The notes under the pieces: model-generated
What the model was told of the DNA's origin: nothing
Seen by the model: only the letters and a program-made list of their open reading frames with translations
The model's database searches: none
Shown here: positions 1 through 5,782 of the stretch, in pieces
Layout: every line of letters starts with the position of its first letter
Numbering within the stretch: position 1 is the first letter of the stretch
Source of the DNA: an uncultured bacterium
Lineage (GTDB): Bacteria; Patescibacteriota; Minisyncoccia; UBA6257; Colwellbacteraceae
Assembly (NCBI GenBank): GCA_913009745.1
Contig: CAJVWL010000018.1
Span: 1 to 7,423 of the forward strand
DNA length: 7,423 nucleotides
Direction: 5' to 3'
Position numbers and translations under genes: made by a program

Positions 1-70
1 CCCATCGCCGATTCCCGTCCGGTATGATTGCTATGTGATTTAATCCTATGAGAGGTTTCTTTTTACTCAT
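1..70 (-). CDS. uppS: Undecaprenyl diphosphate synthase (cis-prenyltransferase), N-terminal fragment
   Basis: On the minus strand an ATG at 70-68 opens a frame of 23 codons that runs off the left edge. Residues 12-23 read HIAIIPDGNRRW, the signature at the start of cis-prenyltransferases (commonly HxAIIxDGNxRW). Asp18 corresponds to the catalytic, Mg-binding aspartate. The family condenses isopentenyl diphosphate onto farnesyl diphosphate to make the C55 lipid carrier for peptidoglycan and surface glycans, at the cytoplasmic face of the membrane. Proline before DGN, and RRW rather than GRW, are variants I associate with archaeal and some candidate-phylum enzymes. No Shine-Dalgarno precedes the ATG. 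A TATTAA (minus strand, 78-83) lies 7 bases upstream and could be a -10 box for a leaderless message, but I see no matching -35. The gene is divergent from the arsR operon. The rest lies outside the window. Confidence 0.88.
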   Translation of the reverse strand, partial: MSKKKPLIGLNHIAIIPDGNRRW

Positions 71-80
71 GGTTAGTTTA

Positions 81-121
81 ATAGAATGGTGCGCCAAACC
101 TGACGTGCTAAATCATTCTAT
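81..121. repeat. Imperfect inverted repeat / possible RNA hairpin between uppS and arsR
   Basis: ATAGAATG (81-88) and CATTCTAT (114-121) are perfect complements. The stem extends with G89-T113 and T90-A112, and after a 3-base bulge (109-111) GCGC (91-94) pairs with GTGC (105-108), leaving a 10-base loop. Two pairs are G-T on the plus strand, so a plus-strand RNA would fold better than a minus-strand one, where they become C-A mismatches. There is no T run, so it is not a classical terminator. It also touches the candidate uppS -10 box (78-83), so it could instead be a protein-binding site such as an ArsR operator, although the half-sites are far apart for that. Confidence 0.4.
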
Positions 122-219
122 ATCATAAGTTAATTAAAACAAATAACACTAATATGCGGTTGCTGTTTTTTTTCTGCCCGCAAGCAGTAATGGATTTTCC
201 ATGAAAAAAATACAGTTCC

Positions 220-247
220 TTGTAAAAGTTTTAATTATTGTTATCAT
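220..247 (+). promoter_or_regulatory. Candidate promoter of the arsR operon
   Basis: TTGTAA (220-225) and TATCAT (242-247) are separated by 16 bases and match the sigma-70 consensus at 4/6 and 5/6 positions. The predicted transcription start, about 254-255, falls inside the first possible arsR ATG (252) and a few bases before the second (258). If this promoter is real, the message is nearly leaderless and translation begins at 258 or 264. The same geometry is seen, more clearly, at the S1 and MBL genes in this window. The sequence is AT-rich, so a chance match is possible. Confidence 0.4.
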
Positions 248-251
248 CTGA

Positions 252-575
252 ATGGACATGCAAATGACAAAGATTGAGAAAATTAAAAAAAGACTAGAGA
301 ATAAAGAAGAGCTTATCCGGTGCGCCGAAGAATTTAATATCATCGGCGATTTAACAAGGCTCAAAATTTGTTATCTGCTTTGCCGTTATAAAGAATTATC
401 CGTTGGGGAGATAGCGGAAATCATCGGAGTTTCTACGTCGGCAGTTTCGCATACTTTGCGGAAATTAAGAGAGTCGGGTTTAGTTAAGGATCGCAGAGAC
501 TTCCGTCATGTATATTATCAACTTAGACAAACGCCTCTTGCGACAATGCTCAAGGAGCGACTTAATAATTTATGA
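252..575 (+). CDS. ArsR/SmtB-family winged-helix transcriptional repressor
   Basis: This is a 107-residue winged-helix regulator of typical ArsR size. Residues 28-44 carry the family helix (FNIIGDLTRLKIC, compare the common LxDxTRLxIL). Residues 52-74 form the helix-turn-helix (GEIAEIIGVSTSAVSHTLRKL), and 78-90 the wing. Such proteins sit as dimers on operators and release DNA when a metal or thiol signal binds. The usual ArsR/CadC/SmtB metal motif ELCVCD is replaced by ELSVGE (48-53). Three cysteines, C24, C40 and C44, remain, C40 and C44 being one helical turn apart, so a thiol- or persulfide-sensing mode is conceivable. It heads a likely five-gene operon and probably represses it. ATG 252 directly follows an in-frame TGA (249-251). 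ATGs at 258 and 264 are equally possible, and no Shine-Dalgarno chooses between them. The stop is TGA. Confidence 0.93.
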   Translation: MDMQMTKIEKIKKRLENKEELIRCAEEFNIIGDLTRLKICYLLCRYKELSVGEIAEIIGVSTSAVSHTLRKLRESGLVKDRRDFRHVYYQLRQTPLATMLKERLNNL

Positions 576-651
576 AAAAATTGCCGCGTTTTTGCTTACA
601 AAATGTATTTCTAAGCCGGATTATTGTGTTTGATGTTAAATTAAAAATAAC

Positions 652-1116
652 ATGAACCATAAACTAATTGCCCTCACCGCTGTTATAGTGATATTATTAT
701 CTGGGCTTATATTGATATCTATGGGAGATAATAATAACAGGAAAGGACAACAGAGCGTCACAAAAGACACCTCAATAAATATGAATAAGTTTAAAAACAT
801 CTCCCCAAAAGAGCTTTTAGATATGTTGTCTCAAAAAGAAAAAGACTACACACTCATAAACGTCCATGTGCCGTATATTGGGGAGATTGCCAACACGGAT
901 GAATTTATAGCATTCAATGAAATACAAGATAATTTGGACAAATTACCGACTAATAAAAACGCCAAGATTGTTTTATACTGCCAGAGTGGAGGCATGAGTG
1001 CGATAGCGGCACAAACACTTGTTGGTTTGGGCTACACAAACATAGAAAATCTTTCCGGAGGTATGATTGGATGGAAGAAAGATGGATATACACTAGAATA
1101 CAACAACACTAAATAA
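652..1116 (+). CDS. Membrane-anchored extracytoplasmic rhodanese-like sulfurtransferase
   Basis: This 154-residue protein has a hydrophobic N-terminal segment (about 5-23) and then a single rhodanese domain (about 46-150). Residues 68-79 (LINVHVPYIGEI) match the first conserved rhodanese block. C110 sits in the active-site loop CQSGGMS (110-116), which fits the CxxGxxS/R pattern, and LSGGMIGWKKDGY (134-146) is the closing motif. Rhodaneses carry a persulfide on this cysteine and pass sulfane sulfur to a thiol or cyanide acceptor. With few charges before the helix and a polar linker after it, I expect the domain outside the membrane, held by an uncleaved anchor or signal peptide. No lipobox is seen. 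It follows arsR by 76 bases without a Shine-Dalgarno. Its position before a CxxC protein suggests that partner thiols, rather than cyanide, are the acceptors; that is inference. AUA isoleucine codons are frequent. Confidence 0.94.
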   Translation: MNHKLIALTAVIVILLSGLILISMGDNNNRKGQQSVTKDTSINMNKFKNISPKELLDMLSQKEKDYTLINVHVPYIGEIANTDEFIAFNEIQDNLDKLPTNKNAKIVLYCQSGGMSAIAAQTLVGLGYTNIENLSGGMIGWKKDGYTLEYNNTK

Positions 1117-1153
1117 ACCATAAGTTAATTATAAATTAAATTATTATAATAAT

Positions 1154-1420
1154 ATGAACAAAGAGAAAGAGAGTAAAAAAGATATCTTGGAGGAAGAGGA
1201 GGAGATAAAACAAAACATTAAAACGCGAAAAAAAAGAAGTAAAATGAGCGCCTCAAACGCGCTGATTGCAACAGTTGCAGTTCTCGTAATTATGTCCGGC
1301 GTACAGGTGTTTCAAACTCAAAGACTTCTAAAAGCTATATCAAGCGGCGCTGTAAAAACAACCCAACAAACACAAGGAGGATCAATCGGGCTACCAAGTC
1401 AGGTTGGCGGTTGCGGATAA
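1154..1420 (+). CDS. Small single-pass membrane protein ending in Gly-Gly-Cys-Gly
   Basis: I cannot name a family for this 88-residue protein. Residues 1-30 are very polar, with an acidic run (EEEEE, 13-17) followed by a basic cluster (KTRKKRSK, 23-30). Residues about 36-53 form one hydrophobic helix. Residues 54-88 make a Gly/Gln/Thr/Ser-rich tail ending QVGGCG. The basic cluster before the helix predicts N-in topology, so the tail and its single cysteine (C87) lie outside. A lone cysteine one residue from the C-terminus, next to two glycines, looks like a flexible thiol arm or a modification site. A second start at M31 (1244) would drop the charged head but keep the helix. The gene lies 37 bases after the rhodanese and 4 bases before the next gene, so it is almost certainly co-transcribed. 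No Shine-Dalgarno is present. Confidence 0.75.
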   Translation: MNKEKESKKDILEEEEEIKQNIKTRKKRSKMSASNALIATVAVLVIMSGVQVFQTQRLLKAISSGAVKTTQQTQGGSIGLPSQVGGCG

Positions 1421-1424
1421 ATAT

Positions 1425-2174
1425 ATGAGCTACAATAAAACAAAAATAGTTTTTGTGTTGTTTGCTGTTCTCGCCACGCTTTATGCCGTGAATATATTTC
1501 TGACGAAAAATATATCAGACGCCATTATCGACACACCTGCGAAGGTTTCATTTATGGTAATAGAGCCGCCAAAAGACCAATGTGAGAATTGTTTTGACGC
1601 AGAAAAGGTTATAAAAATGGTCGACGCTAACGGAAACATTAAATACAGAAGTAGCAACATATCATACGGCAGTGCATTTTCAAAGAAATATATTAAAACA
1701 TACGATATTAAAAACCTGCCGGCGGTTATTGTTTCAGGAGATATAGCAAATAAAAATATTTCATCTCTATGGAAAATATTATCCGGCGAGGAGAAAAACG
1801 GAAGAATCGTTATTGAGAATTTGCTTCCATACTATGATATAGAAAGCGGCGAAGTAAAGGGAATAATGAGCGCAATCTTACTCAAAGACAAAACATGTAA
1901 AAATTGTTTTGACGAGAATAAGTATACAGACGCTCTAGGGCGATTCGGCATGTTTGTTGGAAAGACAGATACTTATGATATTGCCTCTAAGGATGGAAGG
2001 ATGTTTGTACGGAAGTATTCCATTACAAAAATTCCGGCGCTTATTCTCTCGCCGGACGCAGGAGACTATCCGGGTTTTGCATCTTCGTGGAAAGATGTTG
2101 GAACCATAGAAAAAGACGGATGGTTTGTGTTTCGCGAAGCGCAGAAATTAGACACAAAATATGAAAGCATATAA
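1425..2174 (+). CDS. Membrane-anchored protein with two tandem CxxC thioredoxin-like units
   Basis: Starting at ATG 1425 the protein has 249 residues. A membrane anchor (about 8-26) is followed by two related units. Unit 1 has C53-E-N-C56-F-D and later IKNLPAVIVSGD (95-106). Unit 2 has C158-K-N-C161-F-D and ITKIPALILSPD (200-211). Both the CxxC and the following proline (P99, P204) repeat at exactly 105 residues. CxxC followed by a strand that begins with a cis-proline-like Pro is the thioredoxin pattern, although no close family is recognised and overall similarity is low. The domains should lie outside the cytoplasm and could exchange disulfides, hold a persulfide, or bind a soft metal. ATG 1425 is preferred over TTG 1404, which would overlap the upstream gene; neither has a Shine-Dalgarno. 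The gene is tightly packed in the operon, 4 bases after its neighbour and 19 before the next. Confidence 0.82.
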   Translation: MSYNKTKIVFVLFAVLATLYAVNIFLTKNISDAIIDTPAKVSFMVIEPPKDQCENCFDAEKVIKMVDANGNIKYRSSNISYGSAFSKKYIKTYDIKNLPAVIVSGDIANKNISSLWKILSGEEKNGRIVIENLLPYYDIESGEVKGIMSAILLKDKTCKNCFDENKYTDALGRFGMFVGKTDTYDIASKDGRMFVRKYSITKIPALILSPDAGDYPGFASSWKDVGTIEKDGWFVFREAQKLDTKYESI

Positions 2175-2193
2175 CGGTATATAGTATATATAA

Positions 2194-3624
2194 ATGAAGG
2201 CAAACATCATAAAGGAGAATAATCTCTATAATATCGCCGCGAACACAATCCTAATTTTCAGAGAGAAAGTAAATGTAGTTATATTTTCAGTAGCGCTCCT
2301 TTTGTTTCTAGGGCTGTTTTCATTTTTTTACGGGCTCATCACAATACCCGTACCGGGTGGAGTTTTTGGGTTTTATAGAATGGTGGCGCCGACAGCATTT
2401 GAGATATTTTATATGGTTTTTTCTTCAATTGTTTCCTCGCTTATTGTAACAATAACGATATACGCAACGAAGTTAAAGATAAAAGGCGGCACAAAAGGTA
2501 AGGGCGCATCAGCTTTAGGATTAGTAACCGGCATATTTGGAGCCGTTTGTCCTGCGTGCCTGGGAATCAATCTTCTTGCGTTCGGTAATGTGTTTACAGC
2601 GCAGCTTTCTTTCCTGATACCGTATATTTTATGGATTCAGATTGGCGGAATAATTCTTCTATCAACCGGGCTTTATCTCGTTGCAAAAAGCGCGTATGAG
2701 AAAAAATGCATATCATGCTCCGTTGATGCTCCATCTAGCGCATTAAAGAAGAAGTCTACGGATAACGCTGTTTTAGATAAAAAATTTACAGCAATTGCCC
2801 TTCTCGTTGTTATCATTTTCGCGTATCAGATAACAACGGTTTTTGGGAAAAGCACGCAGATCAATACTGGTTCATCGGAAGCCACGCTTATCACTAAAAG
2901 TGGCGAGAAGATAAATATAAATAACGTTATTGAGTCAGTAACCCCCAAGGCCGGATTTGAGACGACGGTAAAATGGAACGGCATCGTGTCAAAAATGGTT
3001 AAAGATGGAGTGCTTGACCCGGGTAAGCTGGAGGGCATCTTAACGAAACGATACAAGCAGGAGATGAGACCGGAGTGGCGAGATGTATTAGCGGGACGGG
3101 GCACAAACCTCTCCATTAATAGCGATAATGCAGTTTTTATGATGTATGTCCTGTGGACATTTGCAAAGCACAACGAGAACGGGATTCTGACAGATAGTCC
3201 GTTCGCTAAGAATTTTAAGAATTATGATATCGGTGTTGGACGTTCAGGTTACGGCGATACGTCGCTTCTTGCACTTACGCCTAGTCAACAAGCGATTGCA
3301 AAGAAAGTTTCGGAGAATGCATATCGACCGTGTTGCGGAAACTCAACCGCGGCACCCGACTGTTCCCATGGATATTCTGCGCTTGGGTTAGTGGAGTTGA
3401 TGGCATCTCAAGGGTTTTCTGAAGAGGAAATCTTTAATACATTTGTTAAGTTTAATTCGTTTTGGTTCCCGGAGACATATATAAAGGACGCACTATATCT
3501 CAAGGTTACCGAAGGAAAAAACTGGAGCGAAGTGAATAAAGAAATTGTTGCGGGAAAAGATTATTCAAGTTTATCCGGCTCATACAAGGTAAAAAACTAT
3601 CTTAAAAGCAATTTTGGGATTTAA
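2194..3624 (+). CDS. Five-helix membrane protein with intramembrane CPAC and an outer Cys/His-rich domain
   Basis: This 476-residue protein belongs to no family I can name with certainty. Membrane helices lie at about 27-50, 66-90, 105-131, 139-164 and 198-217. Lysine-rich loops at 93-103 and 165-188 fix the N-terminus inside and the 260-residue C-terminal domain outside. Helix 3 contains GAVCPACLG, with C119 and C122 in a CPxC motif within the membrane. The inner loop holds a second pair, C172 and C175 (KKCISCS). The outer domain carries RPCCGN (C380, C381) and PDCSHG (C390, H392), followed by ALGLVELMASQG. These cysteines and the histidine look like metal or thiol ligands. I have the impression of similar CCGN...DC-HG domains in hypothetical proteins of candidate phyla, but cannot verify it here. 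As the last and largest gene of the thiol operon it is the best candidate for the transporter or membrane electron-transfer component. Confidence 0.88.
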   Translation: MKANIIKENNLYNIAANTILIFREKVNVVIFSVALLLFLGLFSFFYGLITIPVPGGVFGFYRMVAPTAFEIFYMVFSSIVSSLIVTITIYATKLKIKGGTKGKGASALGLVTGIFGAVCPACLGINLLAFGNVFTAQLSFLIPYILWIQIGGIILLSTGLYLVAKSAYEKKCISCSVDAPSSALKKKSTDNAVLDKKFTAIALLVVIIFAYQITTVFGKSTQINTGSSEATLITKSGEKININNVIESVTPKAGFETTVKWNGIVSKMVKDGVLDPGKLEGILTKRYKQEMRPEWRDVLAGRGTNLSINSDNAVFMMYVLWTFAKHNENGILTDSPFAKNFKNYDIGVGRSGYGDTSLLALTPSQQAIAKKVSENAYRPCCGNSTAAPDCSHGYSALGLVELMASQGFSEEEIFNTFVKFNSFWFPETYIKDALYLKVTEGKNWSEVNKEIVAGKDYSSLSGSYKVKNYLKSNFGI

Positions 3625-3658
3625 CTCATCAAAAATCAGTTTCTAGATAAATCCAAAA
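3612..3658. terminator. Inverted repeat at a convergent junction, possible bidirectional terminator
   Basis: TTTTGGGATTTA (3612-3623) and TAAATCCAAAA (3648-3658) are complementary except for one bulged G, with a 24-base loop between. The repeat spans the stop codon of the plus-strand operon and ends 13 bases beyond the 3' end of the minus-strand tRNA-Val. That is where a shared terminator for the converging units would be expected. The stem is A+T-rich and no strong T run follows on either strand, so termination is only a suggestion. Confidence 0.35.
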
Positions 3659-3671
3659 GCTTGAGTACTAG

Positions 3672-3745
3672 TGGGCGATGAGGGGCTCGAACCCCCGACC
3701 TCTTCGGTGTAAACGAAGCGCTCTAGCCAACTGAGCTAATCGCCC
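3672..3745 (-). tRNA. tRNA-Val (anticodon UAC)
   Basis: The minus strand folds into a complete cloverleaf. It has a 7-bp acceptor stem (GGGCGAT with ATCGCCC), D stem GCTC/GAGC, anticodon stem CTTCG/CGAAG around the loop TTTACAC, and T stem GGGGG/CCCTC (one G-T) around TTCGAGC. The anticodon TAC reads GUA and, by wobble, other valine codons. The discriminator base is A (3672) and CCA is not encoded. It lies 35 bases downstream of tRNA-Ile in the same orientation, so the two probably come from one precursor that also contains the ftsH message. Confidence 0.97.
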
Positions 3746-3780
3746 ATACATAAAACCAAAAACTTATCAATTTAAGCTCG

Positions 3781-3853
3781 TGCGCCCACTTGGATTCGAA
3801 CCAAGGACCTGTCGCTTATAAGACGACTGCTCTAACCACTGAGCTATGGGCGC
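3781..3853 (-). tRNA. tRNA-Ile (anticodon UAU)
   Basis: The minus strand folds into a complete cloverleaf. It has an acceptor stem GCGCCCA/TGGGCGC, D stem GCTC/GAGC, anticodon stem GTCGT/GCGAC (last pair T-G) around the loop CTTATAA, and T stem CTTGG/CCAAG around TTCGAAT. The anticodon is TAT, which reads AUA. Most bacteria read AUA with a CAU anticodon modified to lysidine by TilS, so an encoded UAU is notable. The discriminator is A and CCA is not encoded. The gene starts 42 bases after the ftsH stop, with no promoter recognised between them. Confidence 0.96.
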
Positions 3854-3895
3854 ATGTGATATGGCCTATTACACAAACGGCTTGGGTATTGTAAT

Positions 3896-5782
3896 CTAAG
3901 CCTTTACGGGCTTCAAGCCAAACGGCTTTATTATTTTATAGAATTCATCCTGTTCTAGTACCTCTTTTTTAGACAATGCCCCGGCCACAGCAACAACAGC
4001 CTTTTTGTTTTTGGATATTATTAAAACAGCCTTCTTGTATGCGCCATCAATAAAGCGTTTTACTTCTGAATCTATCTTTGAAGCGACTTCTTCCGAGTAG
4101 TCTCTTTCGGTGGTTATTTCTTTGCCGAGGAATATTAACTCATCAGTGTTTCCAAAGGCGATTGGACCAAGTTTATCACTCATACCATAGCGCGTGACAA
4201 GCTGTCTGGCGAGTTTGGATGCGCGCTTTATATCATCGGATGCGCCGGTTGAAATATCCTTAAAAAACAGTTTTTCGGATACGTATCCACCCATCATCAT
4301 TGCAAGGTCTGCCATAAACTGTGACTTTGTTTTGAGTCGTCTATCTTCGGTTGGAAGGTTTAATGTATATCCGCCAGCCCTGCCGCGGGATACGATAGAA
4401 ACTTTGTTTACGGGGTCGGAGTCTTTCAGTCCGGCCGCGACAACTGCATGTCCAGCTTCATGGTATGCGGTTATTTCTTTCTCTTTATCTGATACCAAGC
4501 GGCTTTTTCTTGCGGGTCCGAGAAGAACCTTCTCAATAGATTCATATATTTGCTCTTGCTCTATTTGTTTTTTCTTTTCTTGCACCGATAAAATTGCAGC
4601 TTCGTTTATAAGGTTTGCTAGGTCAGCCCCTGAAAAGCCGGGAGTTCTCTCGGCAATCTTGCGAAGATCAACACCGCTACTGATTTTTTTGTTCTTTGAA
4701 TGTATTTTCAGGATTGCCTCCCTCTCTCTCTTGTCGGGCAAGTCAAGCACTATTCGTCTATCAAAGCGTCCGGGGCGCAAAAGCGCCGAGTCGAGGACAT
4801 CAGGCCTGTTGGTTGCAGCAAGAACAATGACTTGGGTTCCCTGGTCAAATCCGTCCATTTCTACGAGGATTTGATTGAGTGTTTGTTCACGCTCGTCGTG
4901 TCCGCCACCCAGACCGGTTCCGCGTTCTCTGCCAACGGCATCTATCTCGTCTATAAATAGGATTGCAGGTGCGGCTTTCTTTGCGGTGCTAAACATATCA
5001 CGGGTCCTTGACGCGCCAACGCCGACAAACATTTCTACTAATTCAGATGCGGACATATGAAAGAACGGAACGTTTGCTTCTCCAGCAACGGCGCGCGCAA
5101 GCAATGTTTTTCCGGTCCCAGGAGGTCCCATCAACAAAACCCCCTTAGGTATTTTTGCACCCATGTCAAGATATTTTTTCGGCTCCTTAAGGAAATCAGC
5201 TATTTCTTCAAGTTCTTTTTTAGCTTCCTTTAGTCCGGCAACATCGTTAAACGAAATCCTTTCTTTAAAATTTGTAAAAAGCCGTATATTTGACCTGCCA
5301 AACGTGAATGCTTGATTAACCCCCGTTTTCGCCTGCTTTAAGATTATCCAGAAGAAGAATCCTATAATTAGGAGCGGCAACAATGCCGGTATTAGAACTT
5401 TCATCCAGAAAGACAAGCCTGACTCATCTTTTACCTCAAGCGACACACCCGAAAGGGCAGATGGAGATACACCATAATTATCCAGGGTTTGGGTTATTCC
5501 ACTTTCTCTCTCCTTCTGTGAAATGGCAGTCTCGCCATTTTTAAGAGTAATTTCGAGCTTGTTCCCGGAGACTACTATTTTTGCTATTTCACCGGAATTA
5601 ATCTTTTGTGCCAGCTCCGTAATGCTAATTTTATTAGGTTTTGTCTGCGACTGGTAAAGAAAAGAAAAAAGAAGCGTAAGTGACAACAAAATCACAGTCG
5701 CCCTAAATAGGCTCTGGTAGATTGGAGGTTTTTTAGTTTTCTTCCCCTTCGGGACCCCCTTGAATTTTGGTATCTGGTGCAT
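3896..5782 (-). CDS. ftsH: ATP-dependent zinc metalloprotease FtsH
   Basis: From ATG 5782 the protein has 628 residues, a normal FtsH length. The order is a basic N-terminus, membrane helix 1 (about 25-43), a short outer domain, helix 2 (about 125-148), the AAA+ module and the M41 peptidase. Visible motifs are Walker A GPPGTGKT (219-226), pore loop FVGVG (252-256), Walker B ILFIDEID (274-281), the second region of homology [20 protein letters not shown] (323-342) with arginine fingers R336 and R339, and the zinc site HEAGH (441-445) with D517 as likely third ligand. FtsH forms a membrane hexamer that degrades misassembled membrane proteins and short-lived regulators. A TTG at 5836 would lengthen the overlap with the S1 gene to 104 bases. 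ATG 5782 is preferred, overlapping by 50. No Shine-Dalgarno is present, so translation is probably coupled to the S1 gene. Confidence 0.97.
   Translation of the reverse strand: MHQIPKFKGVPKGKKTKKPPIYQSLFRATVILLSLTLLFSFLYQSQTKPNKISITELAQKINSGEIAKIVVSGNKLEITLKNGETAISQKERESGITQTLDNYGVSPSALSGVSLEVKDESGLSFWMKVLIPALLPLLIIGFFFWIILKQAKTGVNQAFTFGRSNIRLFTNFKERISFNDVAGLKEAKKELEEIADFLKEPKKYLDMGAKIPKGVLLMGPPGTGKTLLARAVAGEANVPFFHMSASELVEMFVGVGASRTRDMFSTAKKAAPAILFIDEIDAVGRERGTGLGGGHDEREQTLNQILVEMDGFDQGTQVIVLAATNRPDVLDSALLRPGRFDRRIVLDLPDKREREAILKIHSKNKKISSGVDLRKIAERTPGFSGADLANLINEAAILSVQEKKKQIEQEQIYESIEKVLLGPARKSRLVSDKEKEITAYHEAGHAVVAAGLKDSDPVNKVSIVSRGRAGGYTLNLPTEDRRLKTKSQFMADLAMMMGGYVSEKLFFKDISTGASDDIKRASKLARQLVTRYGMSDKLGPIAFGNTDELIFLGKEITTERDYSEEVASKIDSEVKRFIDGAYKKAVLIISKNKKAVVAVAGALSKKEVLEQDEFYKIIKPFGLKPVKA

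Noticed and set aside
154..190. T-run at 166-173 with nearby short stems as a rho-independent terminator
   Set aside because: The strongest stem (TGCGG 155-159 with CCGCA 178-182) encloses the T run instead of preceding it, and no gene ends upstream on the plus strand.
201..575. TGA read as glycine (code 25), joining MKKIQFLVKVLIIVII to arsR in frame
   Set aside because: ftsH, the S1 gene and the 476-residue membrane gene contain no in-frame TGA, glycines are encoded by GGN, and arsR itself ends at TGA. The standard code fits.
1145..1150. Perfect TATAAT just before ATG 1154
   Set aside because: It ends only 3 bases before the ATG, so transcription would start inside the gene, and no -35 box lies 16-18 bases upstream. 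The surroundings are almost pure A/T.
1404..1424. TTG start for the tandem CxxC protein
   Set aside because: It would overlap the previous gene and add a polar stretch before the membrane anchor. ATG 1425, 4 bases after the previous stop, gives a normal anchor.
4194..4874. 226-codon open frame on the plus strand opposite ftsH
   Set aside because: It is antisense to the conserved AAA+/peptidase coding region, its translation has no recognisable motif, and no promoter is seen. It is a shadow of ftsH. The same holds for the plus-strand frames opposite the S1 gene and the minus-strand frame at 2826-3173.
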